64,000 nucleotides of DNA from JBCCQH01 sp039024435. GTDB taxonomy: Bacteria; Bacteroidota; Bacteroidia; J057; JADKCL01. The position numbers and the translations under genes are program-made. The DNA lies in NCBI GenBank assembly GCA_039024435.1, contig JBCCQH010000015.1, forward strand, positions 21,542 through 85,541, given 5' to 3'. Below, piece by piece: positions 50,739 through 60,359 of this stretch (the stretch's first letter is position 1; every line of letters starts with the position of its first letter). Below the pieces are notes generated by a model. It was not told the origin of the DNA and searched no databases. It saw only the letters and a list, made by a program, of their open reading frames with translations.

Positions 50739-52451
50739 TCATCCACCATCCCAATTAAACTCTTGCAATTCTTGCTTGCGATCCCGCAGAAACTTGCCCT
50801 CATCCAATGTTCTCACGTTACGACCGAAGTGCCAAATCATAACCGACTCGTATTTTTGCCCGACAAAAATATCTTCCAAATTGAGCATCTGAGCCTCATT
50901 TTGGGGATTGGTGACTTTTATTTTTGCCAAAAGCGGACGCAACTCCTCGTACGGAAACAGGGCAACATTGTAATCCGGCATCCCCCCTTCCCAATCGGTC
51001 CAAATCAGCCGCACAAATCGGATAATCCGCTGATCCCGGCCCATCGTTTTATCAAACACCTCTTCCACTACCAGCTCAATTACATTGCAGTAACCGGCCA
51101 AAGCTGCATCATTCGGCATCCACCAATCCACTCCGGACAACTCCTCCACCGAATCCCCCTGCGCCGCCACCGCAGCTACCGTCAGCAGATCCCCATAGTG
51201 CAAGGGACGCACCGCACCGTCGCCGGAGAATGGCTGCAACCATCCCGCACGGACTCCGTACAGGATGCCCTGCACCAACCCCCGAAATCGTGGGATCTCG
51301 CGCGCAATATCACCCGCTTTGCCCCGAGAGCCAAGCAGCTCCGACCAAATCGCCGGATCGACTTCCGTCCGCCCTAAAGCTGCGTTGGCTTTCGTATTTA
51401 AATCAATCCGAATCACCGAAGTCCGGCGCGAAAAGGCATCTCGAGCCGGCACTTTTGGGGCCACCTCTGGCAGCTTGTGGGCAATCCGGATGACCTCCGC
51501 CGTATCTTGTTGCGCCTCTGCGCAAGCCAGAACCCTCTCCCCCAACTCCAGCCGAAACCCATCGCTGCGATCCGTCCCCGGCACCACGTACAGAAAAAAG
51601 ACATCCCCTGGATCCACAAAAAGCGAACGGCAAAAAGGATTTTCCGATCCCCGCGCCACCCGACCGCCCCCAAAAGTCCGCATCCCCGTCCCCGCACTTC
51701 GACCGGCACCAGCGGCAAAATTGCGGGCCAAACACAGCGAATCTACTCCCCGATCTGGTAAAACCAAAGCGGCTTCCTTGCTCCCCGCGTACAGCTCCCA
51801 GTCCAAATCATCGCGGCAATTGTTCGGCAAAAGGGTAAATTCCAACATCCCCGCCCGCTGGGCCACAAAGCGGTACCACCGCCCGCCACCTGAACCCATC
51901 CCCGGTCCCCGCAAAGGGGCCAATTCCCAGAAACCCGGAGCACATACATCCTGAAAACCCAACCGATCCAACTGCCGGCCCGGATCAATGCAATCCGCAG
52001 TACCCCGGCTCCGCCAATGCGCCGTCCAAATGCTGTACAGCCCCGACTCCGCCCGGGTAAACTCAAACGTCAGACAACCTGAACGCCCCTGCACTAACTG
52101 AGTGCTACTTTTACCGCCCAGCACCGCCAAAAGTGGCGCACTGCGATCCGGACCATCAAATACCCGAATAAAATCCCGGGAATCCACCGCTTCCAACAGC
52201 ACAAAGTCCAATTCGATGCAACTGGCCTCCGAGGGACAGAGCTGATACAAATACGTACGGGCCTGCATATCATCCGCTTCATCTACATCGTAGACCAGCA
52301 TCCCCGAAGCTGCTTGCGATTGCCCTTGCCGCAAGGGCAATTGCGCCACCGCTGGATAGCTGATCACCAAGCCCAACACAGCCGCCCCGAGGTGGACTAT
52401 GCCGTAGGAACCCAGAAAACGAAGGAAATTACCGATACTGCCGCTGCCCAT
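50739..52451 (-). CDS. CUB-domain protein fused to a GldN-like domain
   Basis: 570 aa with an N-terminal signal or anchor ('IVHLGAAVLGLVISYPAVAQ'). Residues about 48-150 look like a CUB beta-sandwich ('CIELDFVLLEAVDSRDFIRVFDGPDRSAPLLAVL', then 'GCLTFEFT'). Residues about 160-330 are a second Cys-rich beta domain with 'DDLDWELYAG' ('W.LY' pattern). Residues about 345-570 resemble GldN, the periplasmic T9SS/gliding protein: 'VIELVVEEVFDKTMGRDQRIIRFVRLIW', 'ALFPYEELRPLLAKIKVTNPQNEAQMLNLEDIFVGQ', 'YESVMIWHF'. GldN is normally a separate protein of about 300 aa with GldKLM; no gldKLM is in this window. Start supported by a TAATTTAG box 12 nt upstream. Confidence 0.72.
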   Translation of the reverse strand: MGSGSIGNFLRFLGSYGIVHLGAAVLGLVISYPAVAQLPLRQGQSQAASGMLVYDVDEADDMQARTYLYQLCPSEASCIELDFVLLEAVDSRDFIRVFDGPDRSAPLLAVLGGKSSTQLVQGRSGCLTFEFTRAESGLYSIWTAHWRSRGTADCIDPGRQLDRLGFQDVCAPGFWELAPLRGPGMGSGGGRWYRFVAQRAGMLEFTLLPNNCRDDLDWELYAGSKEAALVLPDRGVDSLCLARNFAAGAGRSAGTGMRTFGGGRVARGSENPFCRSLFVDPGDVFFLYVVPGTDRSDGFRLELGERVLACAEAQQDTAEVIRIAHKLPEVAPKVPARDAFSRRTSVIRIDLNTKANAALGRTEVDPAIWSELLGSRGKAGDIAREIPRFRGLVQGILYGVRAGWLQPFSGDGAVRPLHYGDLLTVAAVAAQGDSVEELSGVDWWMPNDAALAGYCNVIELVVEEVFDKTMGRDQRIIRFVRLIWTDWEGGMPDYNVALFPYEELRPLLAKIKVTNPQNEAQMLNLEDIFVGQKYESVMIWHFGRNVRTLDEGKFLRDRKQELQEFNWDGG

Positions 52452-52455
52452 ACCC

Positions 52456-52463
52456 CTAAATTA
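52456..52463 (-). promoter_or_regulatory. -7-like box 12 nt before the CUB-GldN ATG
   Basis: TAATTTAG on the minus strand, one mismatch to TAnnTTTG, then GGGT and the ATG at 52451. A TTG is present 23 nt upstream of the box. Confidence 0.5.
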
Positions 52464-52513
52464 GGCAAACTCGGTAACAGCGGTGCCAACCCGAGAGACC
52501 AAGCCCATTACCG

Positions 52514-54529
52514 TCAGAACTGCCGAATCTGAAACTCAACCCGACGATTGCGCTTGCGACTGTCCTTCGAATCATTGGGCACAATCGGCTGGGATTCGCC
52601 GTAGCCCCGGGTCTGAATCCGCACCGCCAATACCCCTGCCTCCAGCAAAAATTCCTTGACCGCCTCCGCCCGTTGCTCACTCAGCTTTTGATTGTCCGAA
52701 TCGGAGCCAACCGCATCCGTATGCCCAGCGATTTCAATCACCATCGTGGGATACTTCTCCAATGCCGCGGCGAGTCGCTCCAGCTCGTTTTGCGAAGCAG
52801 GTGTGAGTTGCGCTTTGCCCGTCGCAAAGAAAAGATTGTTCAGCACGACGGTGGCCCCCTTTTCCGGACGCACCAGCCCCAAATCGCGTGTGACTTCCGC
52901 GTAGGCCGCCACTTCCTGCAGGTCGATATTTTCACTGACCGGAAAAAACTCTTCCACCTGGGCCAGAAAACCGTAATGGGTGCCCGCCGGCAACGCAATG
53001 CGGTAACTTCCATCCCGCGGATCCGAATGTGCGACGCCGACCGCTTCCCCGGTTTCCAGTGATTCGTACACGATCTCGGCCGCAAGCGGCTTACCGGATT
53101 TTTGATCGGTGACCTTTCCCGAAATCAATACCACGGGCAGGGGCCGCAACGCCACCGGTAAAGGCGCGCGAAAGATATCCGCTTCCCCAATCGAATTTTC
53201 ATAGGACACAAAATAGGCGTATTCCCCCGACGCCGGCAAAGAGTAGTAAGCATCCCAATTGGGCGTATTCAGCTTGGGACCGAGATTTTCCGGCTCTGAC
53301 CAATTGCTCCAGGTATCATCGAGGCGGCGGGAAATAAACATATCCTTGCGCCCGTAGCCCGGAAATCCACTGGATGAGAAATACAAAGTTCGATCATCCG
53401 CCGCCAGAAAAGGAGAAGTCTCGTTGGCCGCGGTGTTGAGTTGGGCACCCAGGCTTTTTGGCGGCGACCATTTTCCATTCGCCTGGAGAAAAGTGATGTA
53501 CAGATCCTTTCCCCCTTCCGAGTCATCTCGCTGTAGCGTCATCACCAGCACCTTCCCCGAACTGGCCAGACAAAATTCGCCGTATTCGCTGCGGTTGTAA
53601 TAATCCTGGATCTCACAAGCCTGCGGGTAGGAAAATTCTTCCCCCTGCCGCCGTGCCGTAGAGATGCCTTCCCTCAGGGAACCGTCCGGCTCATAGCGGG
53701 CCATGAGGGCGGCCGTCTGCCCATCCGGCGTGATCGAGGTGATGGAATTGTTCTGGGCATTGTTGATCGGGCGTCCCAGATTGCGCGCCAGGGAAAATCC
53801 ATCCTCCCAGACCGCACTGGAATACAAGTCCTGGTCTTCCCGTCCGCCCATGTTTTTGGGATCGCCGACCCGGGTGAAGTACAACCGCCCCCCATCGGCG
53901 GAAATCACCGGACACAGCTCATTGTAGACCGAATTGATGTTGGGACCCAGGTTTTCCGTTTCGCCGACGAGGTTCCAGCCTGCGGCACGGCGCACCGCAA
54001 TTTCCACCGGCTGCGCCGAAGTGCTCAAACCAACGGCATCAATCTGGTTGTAGCCGGGCACCAAGGCGGTGTTCAAGCGAATTTCAATCGCCTCAGCTTT
54101 GTACTTTTGGAGTTCAATCCCACAGTTCCACACCCGCGAAGCGACCGCGAGCGGACCCGGTCTATCGTTCGTGTAGACCACGTGGCGGCGGCCTTTTGCA
54201 TCGATCAAAATCAAATCGGTAATCCCTCCCGGATTCAGATTTTCGTGGATGATGATTTGCTGTACGTTGGGAGTCGAAGGAAATCCTAGGACAATGCGTT
54301 CCCCGCCAGCGCGGGCCTGGGCTCCAGGAGTCCAAGCGCACTCTGATTCGCCAAAACCAAGCGCCACACTGGGCGGACCGAGGGCTTCTTTGGCGGCGTA
54401 CTGTCCGGGAGCACGGGGATACACAATTTCCGAAGATACCTCGATAACGCGGTCAGCCCACACCACTTCCTGGGTCCAAGCGTGACCGGCGATAAGTAGC
54501 CAGGCGGTCAGCAATGTTGTGCGCAACAC
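52514..54529 (-). CDS. PD40-repeat OmpA-family outer-membrane protein
   Basis: 671 aa assuming a GTG start at 54529; a TTG at the next codon also fits, and either gives a signal peptide ('LRTTLLTAWLLIAGHAWTQ'). Residues about 30-170 form a beta-sandwich ('VIEVSSEIVYP'). Residues about 185-470 hold WD40-like PD40 repeats ('VISADGGRLYFTRVG', 'SITPDGQTAALMARY', 'FLAADDRTLYFSSSGFPGYGRKDMF'). A CarboxypepD_reg-like domain lies near 475-555. The C-terminal 105 residues are an OmpA peptidoglycan-binding domain ('NNLFFATGKAQLTPAS', 'IEIAGHTDAVGSDSDNQKLSEQRAEAV'). Such proteins tie the outer membrane to the wall and are frequent beside T9SS genes. The CUB-GldN gene lies 62 bp downstream on the same strand. 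Confidence 0.87.
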   Translation of the reverse strand: MLRTTLLTAWLLIAGHAWTQEVVWADRVIEVSSEIVYPRAPGQYAAKEALGPPSVALGFGESECAWTPGAQARAGGERIVLGFPSTPNVQQIIIHENLNPGGITDLILIDAKGRRHVVYTNDRPGPLAVASRVWNCGIELQKYKAEAIEIRLNTALVPGYNQIDAVGLSTSAQPVEIAVRRAAGWNLVGETENLGPNINSVYNELCPVISADGGRLYFTRVGDPKNMGGREDQDLYSSAVWEDGFSLARNLGRPINNAQNNSITSITPDGQTAALMARYEPDGSLREGISTARRQGEEFSYPQACEIQDYYNRSEYGEFCLASSGKVLVMTLQRDDSEGGKDLYITFLQANGKWSPPKSLGAQLNTAANETSPFLAADDRTLYFSSSGFPGYGRKDMFISRRLDDTWSNWSEPENLGPKLNTPNWDAYYSLPASGEYAYFVSYENSIGEADIFRAPLPVALRPLPVVLISGKVTDQKSGKPLAAEIVYESLETGEAVGVAHSDPRDGSYRIALPAGTHYGFLAQVEEFFPVSENIDLQEVAAYAEVTRDLGLVRPEKGATVVLNNLFFATGKAQLTPASQNELERLAAALEKYPTMVIEIAGHTDAVGSDSDNQKLSEQRAEAVKEFLLEAGVLAVRIQTRGYGESQPIVPNDSKDSRKRNRRVEFQIRQF

Positions 54530-54605
54530 AATGCAGATTTTTGTGAAAGATTGGGAAAAGGTAGGATTTCTTGCGATAGGCAGAACCGAATTGGGGTTGT
54601 TTAGC

Positions 54606-55583
54606 TCAATGACCCTTAAAATGGACCACGGTTGCACCGTTGCCGTAAAGAACCGGGTCCGCCGCCCGGAAATGGGAAACAAAATCGTATTCGGCGAGCC
54701 TTTGCTTCATCTCGCGCTTCAATTTTCCCGATCCCACCCCGTGAATGAAGACAATCGAGCGGGCGTGGTGCAGATTGGCGTCGGTAAGCTTGCGCTCAAA
54801 ATGCTCCAACTGAATGTTAAGCATGGTGGGAGAGTTCAGCCGGGCGGGATTGTCCACCAACTTCTCGATGTGCAGATCCACCACTTGGGGTGCACTCGCG
54901 CCTCCGCCCTTCCCCTTCCGGGTAATCCGAAAATTCGAATCTTGGGTGGATGCCCGATCAATTGCTTCAAGCAACGGATCGGCGGTTTCTTCCAAAATGA
55001 ACTCGTAACCTTCCAATCCCAATTCAGGGACAGATTCGGCTTTGCGATTAAAAACCTGGGTTTTGATGCTGATTTGCAGAACAAATGGCGGCACCGGCTT
55101 AACAAATTCACCAATGGGAAAAGGCAAAACCTGCACGTAGATCTGCTGGGCGTTGTGGAAATCCTGGGTGCTGATTTTGGCAATAAAAAATTTATCTCGG
55201 GGGGCACAAATCGCCGAGTTCAACCCTCGGTATTTGTTGCGGGTCTTCAGAAAAACATTGAAATGCATTTCGGATCCTCCGGGATTGAGGAGCCAAAGTT
55301 CGTAATCACGATCCGCATTGCGGGCCAAGACCAAAGAAGGCGGCTGCCGGTCACTCACCTGAGGGATGAGGACCTTGGCAGCCGGTTCGTCTTCTTCATC
55401 GGGGCGGCGCAGAATCTCTTCCTGGGCGTGGATGTGGACAACCTCATCGGTGCCCATCTCCAACTCTAGGAAATCGTCCACCAGCACCTCCAAGCGGTTA
55501 TTGCTCAGGATGCGCTGGACAATGCCTTCCCCTTGTTCGTGGAGAAAGCGGACCCGCTGACCGACTTTGAACCCTCTATTCAT
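54606..55583 (-). CDS. DUF2027/Smr-domain protein
   Basis: 325 aa, a known Bacteroidota layout. The N-terminus is a KOW-like beta barrel ('MNRGFKVGQRVRFLHEQGEGIVQRIL'). The middle DUF2027 domain is a beta-sandwich ('DRDYELWLLNPGGSEMHFNVFLKTRNKYRGL'). The C-terminal Smr domain (from about 240: 'VVDLHIEKLV', 'VFIHGVGSGKLKREMKQRL') has the DLHxx and HGxGxGxL motifs, consistent with MutS2-like nuclease activity. Whether the nuclease is active is unknown. Its start overlaps the end of the ferritin gene by 8 bp, so the two are translationally coupled. Confidence 0.9.
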   Translation of the reverse strand: MNRGFKVGQRVRFLHEQGEGIVQRILSNNRLEVLVDDFLELEMGTDEVVHIHAQEEILRRPDEEDEPAAKVLIPQVSDRQPPSLVLARNADRDYELWLLNPGGSEMHFNVFLKTRNKYRGLNSAICAPRDKFFIAKISTQDFHNAQQIYVQVLPFPIGEFVKPVPPFVLQISIKTQVFNRKAESVPELGLEGYEFILEETADPLLEAIDRASTQDSNFRITRKGKGGGASAPQVVDLHIEKLVDNPARLNSPTMLNIQLEHFERKLTDANLHHARSIVFIHGVGSGKLKREMKQRLAEYDFVSHFRAADPVLYGNGATVVHFKGH

Positions 55584-56085
55584 GGTGATCGTCTTCGTCG
55601 CGCCGGTTTTTCAACTCCTCATTCAACAGGAACAAAGCGCTCGAATTTTCGCCGATCATGATTACCTTTTGTAGGATGGTGCGGACCAGATCTTCTTCTT
55701 CTACCTGCTCCTTCACGAAGTACTGCAAAAAAGTCTGGGTGGCGAAGTCGCCTAGATCGACCGCACTTTTCATCAGGTTGTTGATGTTATCGGTCACACC
55801 CGTTTCTTGGGCCAGGGCAAATTCGAACACCTCCACGTTGTTTTGGAAGCTGTTGCGCGGCGCGGGGATTGCTTTCATCGTGACCTTGCCGCCGACCATG
55901 TGCAAGTAATCAAACTGCTTCATGGCGTGGCTCATTTCTTCCCGGGCCTGAACCCGAAAAAAATTGGCGAAGCCATCCAGATTTTTATCCTCAAACCAGG
56001 AGGTCACCGCAAGGTACTGCATGGCAGCGCCCATCTCACGGTGGATCTGCTCATTGAGCAGGGTTTGCATTTCTTTCTTAATCAT
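55576..56085 (-). CDS. Ferritin
   Basis: 169 aa, four-helix ferritin. Ferroxidase ligands are visible: Glu17 in 'HREMGAAMQYLA', Glu50 and His53 in 'QAREEMSHAMKQFDYL', and Glu in 'LAQETGVTDNINNLM'. Ferritins oxidise ferrous iron and store it in a 24-mer cage in the cytoplasm. The C-terminal end 'LKNRRDEDDHHE' is charged. It precedes and overlaps the DUF2027-Smr gene, an unusual operon partner. No iron-box is evident in the upstream 100 bp. Confidence 0.93.
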   Translation of the reverse strand: MIKKEMQTLLNEQIHREMGAAMQYLAVTSWFEDKNLDGFANFFRVQAREEMSHAMKQFDYLHMVGGKVTMKAIPAPRNSFQNNVEVFEFALAQETGVTDNINNLMKSAVDLGDFATQTFLQYFVKEQVEEEDLVRTILQKVIMIGENSSALFLLNEELKNRRDEDDHHE

Positions 56086-56351
56086 ACTTATCCTTAATCT
56101 TATCTTCTTAATGCTTAGAATCAGTGCAAAGAAAACGTTCTTTGCGCTCGAATGTTGGCAAATTTATGCAAACGAAACGTCTGGACGTCACTTTATTTTG
56201 GGGGGTGAATTTCGGGCCGTGAGCCCCCGCTTCCGCAGTCGTACCACTCGGTGCTTGGGCCGCGATCTCAGGGGACACAGTATCGGCACGATTTGCAGGA
56301 TTTTGTGGAAAAAATCCCTCTGGAATCCCTTCCGGGCCGAGGGAAAATGGC

Positions 56352-56359
56352 TACTTTTG
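56352..56359 (+). promoter_or_regulatory. -7 box upstream of the SNF2 gene
   Basis: TACTTTTG, exact TAnnTTTG. The predicted transcript start is near 56364, giving a leader of about 23 nt to the TTG start at 56387. Confidence 0.45.
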
Positions 56360-56386
56360 AAGTTTTCGCACGCAAAAAAGTGAGCT

Positions 56387-59251
56387 TTGGCGATTCGATT
56401 AATTGATGCAGAAAAACCGTTCCGACCGGTCTACTCGATCTTTCGGCATGAATTCCTGGGGTGCCTCGTCTCTTCCCACGTGGTGCAGGAACTCGAAAAT
56501 GGTCGGCTCAGTTTGCGGCATCAGGGACTCAACCCCAACAATTTTGACCAGTTCATCTCTCAGCTCGATGCCGATGACCGCCGCCTGGTCAATCTCATCG
56601 CCAAGCTCAACATCAAAAGCATGGTGAAGAAGTTTGCCCCTAAAGCCAAAAGCATCAACGATTTCTTCATCAAGTACTTCAAAGACGAGATCAAAAATAT
56701 GGCCTTGGTCTACGTCAACCGCCAAATGGCCGAAATCGTCCCGCTCCTGCACGACCGGGAGCTCTTCACCATGGGCAACGATGGCTACCCCGCCCGGCAA
56801 CCGGTCAACTTTTCCGAGGTCAAAGCTGACATCCGTTTCCACTTCGAGCGCACCCCGGAAGTCACCAAGTACTATCCACAGATCATGCTTCACGACCGGC
56901 GCATTTTCCTCACCAACCGGCGGGAAGTCGATCTGCTGACCGACAATCCGGCCTGGATGCTGGTCGATGATCAAATCATCACCTTCAACGAACCGGTGGA
57001 AGGCCGCAAGCTGGTGCCATTTTTCAAGAAAGATCACATCTCCATCGCCCGCAATGTCGAGGAGACCTATTTCAAAAAATTTGTTCCGCAGATCGTGGAA
57101 CGTTACGAAGTCGCAGCTTCCGGCGGACTCGACATCACCGACATCCAGGAACCGGCACAATTTCGGCTTCTGGTCAATGACATGGACCAATCCGCCATCA
57201 GTCTGAAACTGCGCGTCGCCTACGGCGATCACCTGCTCCTACCCCGGCCGGCCCAACGGGTCAAGGTGGAAGCCAGAGCGGATGGTGACAGCTACACCTT
57301 CTACCGAATCCACCGGGACAAAGCCGCCGAAGAGGACGTCATGCGCCTGCTCGAACGCCTCGCCGATCACGGCCAACTGCTCAATTGGGAATACATGGAC
57401 CGGCAGGATGGATTGAGGTGGCTGGCCATAAATGTTCCCGCCCTCGAAGAAATGGGCATTGAAGTCGTGCAGAAAGACGCCACCCAGGGGCAACTGACCT
57501 TTGAAACTCCCCGGGTCGAGATCGTGACCCGCCAGGAAGGCGACTGGTTTGACATCCGGGCAATCGTCCGGATCGGGCCGCACGAGATCCCGTTCGTTAA
57601 GTTTCGCAAGCACATCATGCAGGGCCGGCGCGACTTCAAACTCCCCGATGGCACCATTGCCATTCTCCCGGAAAACTGGTTCAGCGACTACCGCCACTTG
57701 CTGGAAATCGCGGAGGAGCGCGAAGACGGACTGGCCATTCGGCCCTACCAGGCGGCGGTACTCGATCTGGGCGCTTACGAAAATGGCGCCCAGCGTACCC
57801 TGAGTGGGCTTTCCCCCGAAGCCAAAATCGACGATGTAGCCATCCCGACGGGACTGAAGGCGACCCTGCGCCCCTACCAGAAAAAAGGCTACGACTGGCT
57901 GGATTTCCTCCAAGCCTACAAACTGGGGGGCATCCTCGCCGACGACATGGGGCTGGGCAAAACCCTGCAAACCCTCAGCCTCTTGCAGCGCGAAAAAGAG
58001 CGCAAAGTGGGCATTCCCTCGCTCATCGTCATGCCCACTTCTCTGATCTACAACTGGATGAATGAAGCCAACCGCTTTACCACCGATATCCGCATCCTCA
58101 TCCATACCGGCGTCGGCCGCAGCAAAGATCCCTCGGCATTTTCCGCCTACGACTTGATCTTTACCACTTACGGTATCGTGCGCCAGGACATCAAAATCCT
58201 TAAAGAATTTCCCTTTCATTACGTGATTCTGGACGAAAGTCAGATGATCAAAAATCCGGCTTCAAAAACCGCCCAGGCCATTCGTGAGCTGAAAACCCGC
58301 TACCGCCTTTCGCTGACCGGTACCCCGCTGGAAAACTCCCTCATGGACTTGTGGTCACAGATGAGCTTTCTAAACCCGGGACTCTTGGGCTCCGAAAGCT
58401 TCTTTCGGGACTTTTACGTTCAGCCCATCGAAAAAGCGCACGATGAAAAGCGGATGACCCACCTGAAGCGCCTGATCCACCCCTTTATCTTGCGCCGAAC
58501 CAAAGAGCAAGTCGCGGAAGAATTGCCCCCCAAAATCGAGCAGATCCGCTTTTGTCGCATGACCACCAAGCAAAAGTCAATCTACGACGACATCAAAAGC
58601 GCCTACCGCAACTACCTGCTCGACATGTCCAATACCGAGTTCCGGTCCCAAAAACTGAGCATCCTCGCCGGTTTGCAAAAGCTCCGTCAAATCGCCATCC
58701 ACCCGGGCCTCGTCGAAGAGGGCCAGGATCTGCGGCTCTCGGATTCGGGTAAGTACCTCGAATTTGTCCGCCTACTCGAAGAAGTCCTCGCCAAAGGCGC
58801 CAAGGTTCTCATCTTCTCCCAATTCGTGCGCCTGTTGCAGCTCCTGCGCAAGGACCTGGATGCAAGGAAGATCCGTTACGCTTACCTTGACGGGGGCACC
58901 CGCAACCGCCAACAACAGGTCAATCTCTTCCAAAACGACTCCGACGTGCCGGCCTTTCTGATCAGCCTGAAAGCCGGCGGAGTGGGACTCAACCTCACTG
59001 CCGCCGAGTACGTTTTCATCCTCGATCCGTGGTGGAATCCCGCCGTGGAAGCCCAGGCCATCGACCGGTCCCACCGCATCGGACAAGTCAATACGGTTTT
59101 CTCCTACAAATTCATCACCAAAGGCAGCATCGAGGAAAAAATCGTGCGCCTGCAAGAACGCAAGGCAAAGCTGTCCAGCGACATTGTCTCCGTCGAACAA
59201 GACATCTTCAAGCAACTCGATCTGAAAGAATTGCATGCATTGGTCGATTGA
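56387..59251 (+). CDS. SNF2-family DNA helicase/translocase
   Basis: 954 aa from a TTG at 56387, the first codon giving the conserved frame; no nearby ATG is in frame. The N-terminal 480 residues are an SNF2_Rad54/SWIM-less module of Bacteroidota type. The helicase core starts near 500: 'LRPYQKKGYDWLDFLQ', Walker A 'ILADDMGLGKTLQTLSLL', 'FHYVILDESQMIKNP' (DESQ in place of DEAH), 'RLSLTGTPLENSLMDLW', then the C-terminal lobe with 'VLIFSQFVRLLQLL', 'LISLKAGGVGLNLTAAEYVFILDPWWNPAVEAQAIDRSHRIGQ'. ATP-driven remodelling of protein-DNA complexes is inferred. No N-terminal SWIM zinc finger was found. Stand-alone gene. Confidence 0.93.
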   Translation: MAIRLIDAEKPFRPVYSIFRHEFLGCLVSSHVVQELENGRLSLRHQGLNPNNFDQFISQLDADDRRLVNLIAKLNIKSMVKKFAPKAKSINDFFIKYFKDEIKNMALVYVNRQMAEIVPLLHDRELFTMGNDGYPARQPVNFSEVKADIRFHFERTPEVTKYYPQIMLHDRRIFLTNRREVDLLTDNPAWMLVDDQIITFNEPVEGRKLVPFFKKDHISIARNVEETYFKKFVPQIVERYEVAASGGLDITDIQEPAQFRLLVNDMDQSAISLKLRVAYGDHLLLPRPAQRVKVEARADGDSYTFYRIHRDKAAEEDVMRLLERLADHGQLLNWEYMDRQDGLRWLAINVPALEEMGIEVVQKDATQGQLTFETPRVEIVTRQEGDWFDIRAIVRIGPHEIPFVKFRKHIMQGRRDFKLPDGTIAILPENWFSDYRHLLEIAEEREDGLAIRPYQAAVLDLGAYENGAQRTLSGLSPEAKIDDVAIPTGLKATLRPYQKKGYDWLDFLQAYKLGGILADDMGLGKTLQTLSLLQREKERKVGIPSLIVMPTSLIYNWMNEANRFTTDIRILIHTGVGRSKDPSAFSAYDLIFTTYGIVRQDIKILKEFPFHYVILDESQMIKNPASKTAQAIRELKTRYRLSLTGTPLENSLMDLWSQMSFLNPGLLGSESFFRDFYVQPIEKAHDEKRMTHLKRLIHPFILRRTKEQVAEELPPKIEQIRFCRMTTKQKSIYDDIKSAYRNYLLDMSNTEFRSQKLSILAGLQKLRQIAIHPGLVEEGQDLRLSDSGKYLEFVRLLEEVLAKGAKVLIFSQFVRLLQLLRKDLDARKIRYAYLDGGTRNRQQQVNLFQNDSDVPAFLISLKAGGVGLNLTAAEYVFILDPWWNPAVEAQAIDRSHRIGQVNTVFSYKFITKGSIEEKIVRLQERKAKLSSDIVSVEQDIFKQLDLKELHALVD

Positions 59252-59394
59252 CCGGAAATTTCTGTGATCGTACGCACTTTCCGCAAATGCCACCCGGCCA
59301 CACCGCCGCGGTGCTCCCGGAAAAGCAGAAGATTTTCCGGGCTGGGGTAGGGCAAGGTGCGCGTTGTGCGTATTCCTGGCAAATACCAAGTGCC

Positions 59395-60345
59395 ATGAAA
59401 CTCAGTCATTCAATATTGTCACTCCTTTTCATCACTTTGCTGGCTGCGGCCTGTGAGAAAGAAGTCATCTTGGGCAGCGGTGAAACCGCCGGCAACAAGC
59501 GGTACAACAACCTCATTTTTGCCAATGTCGACATCACTTCGGATGTCGTATACGGCCGCGCCATGACGCAGGGCGGGGTTGACACCGAACTCACCCTGGA
59601 CATATATGAAGGACAAGGTGATACCGAAAGCAACCGTCCGGTCATCATCATCGCCCACGGTGGGGGCTTCACCGGGGGCACCAAAGAGGAGGAAGCCGAA
59701 CTGGCGATTTACCTTGCCCGGGCTGGCTACCTGGTGGCTTCGATCAAATACCGCCTGCTCGACCAGGAACGCAACCGTTCCCGGATCCGCAAAGCCGTGG
59801 TGGATGCGGCTTTGGACATGAAGGCTGCGGTGCGTTTCTTCCGCCAGGATGCCGCAACCGCCGGCCGCTACCGCATCGACAGCACCAAAATCTTCGTCGG
59901 GGGGTATTCCGCCGGGGCTTTTGCCGCCTTGCACTGTGGCCTGGTTCAGGCCTCCGAAACGAATCTCCTAGGGGGTGCGGAAATCACCGGGCACATCGAA
60001 GCCCAGGGCGGCTGGGAAGGCAACAGCGGCAATCCGGGGCATTCATCTAGCGTGACCGGGGTCTTCAGCCAATCGGGAGCAGTCATCTCCGCCGACCTCG
60101 TCTCGGCCGGTGATCCTGCCGTCTACAGCGTCCACGGCACCAACGATCAGGTGGTCCCCTACGTCCAGGGCCCCGCTGACGGCAACGATGTCACGGTAGA
60201 CGGGCCTTCCCTGTACCATCCGCGGCTCAATCAGCAAAATATTCCCACCCTTTTGCGTACGATTCAAGACGGGAACCACGACGCTTTCCAAAAGTGCAGC
60301 GACTGCGGACCGGAGTTGCGCCAGTTCATCTTCAGCCGGCTGTGA
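59395..60345 (+). CDS. Lipoprotein alpha/beta-hydrolase (esterase-like)
   Basis: 316 aa from the ATG at 59395; codons upstream belong to the previous gene's 3' end in another frame. Lipoprotein signal peptide with lipobox 'LLAAACEKE' (cleavage before Cys21). Oxyanion motif 'IIAHGGGFTGGT' (HGGG), nucleophile in 'GYSAGAFAALHC' (GxSxG), acidic residue in 'VHGTNDQVVPY', and the catalytic His in 'DGNHDAF'. The catalytic triad is therefore complete. A role in cleaving surface esters at the outer or inner membrane is inferred. It is followed by repeat copy D2 and a terminator. Confidence 0.9.
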   Translation: MKLSHSILSLLFITLLAAACEKEVILGSGETAGNKRYNNLIFANVDITSDVVYGRAMTQGGVDTELTLDIYEGQGDTESNRPVIIIAHGGGFTGGTKEEEAELAIYLARAGYLVASIKYRLLDQERNRSRIRKAVVDAALDMKAAVRFFRQDAATAGRYRIDSTKIFVGGYSAGAFAALHCGLVQASETNLLGGAEITGHIEAQGGWEGNSGNPGHSSSVTGVFSQSGAVISADLVSAGDPAVYSVHGTNDQVVPYVQGPADGNDVTVDGPSLYHPRLNQQNIPTLLRTIQDGNHDAFQKCSDCGPELRQFIFSRL

Positions 60346-60359
60346 GTGCTAAGAGGCAG

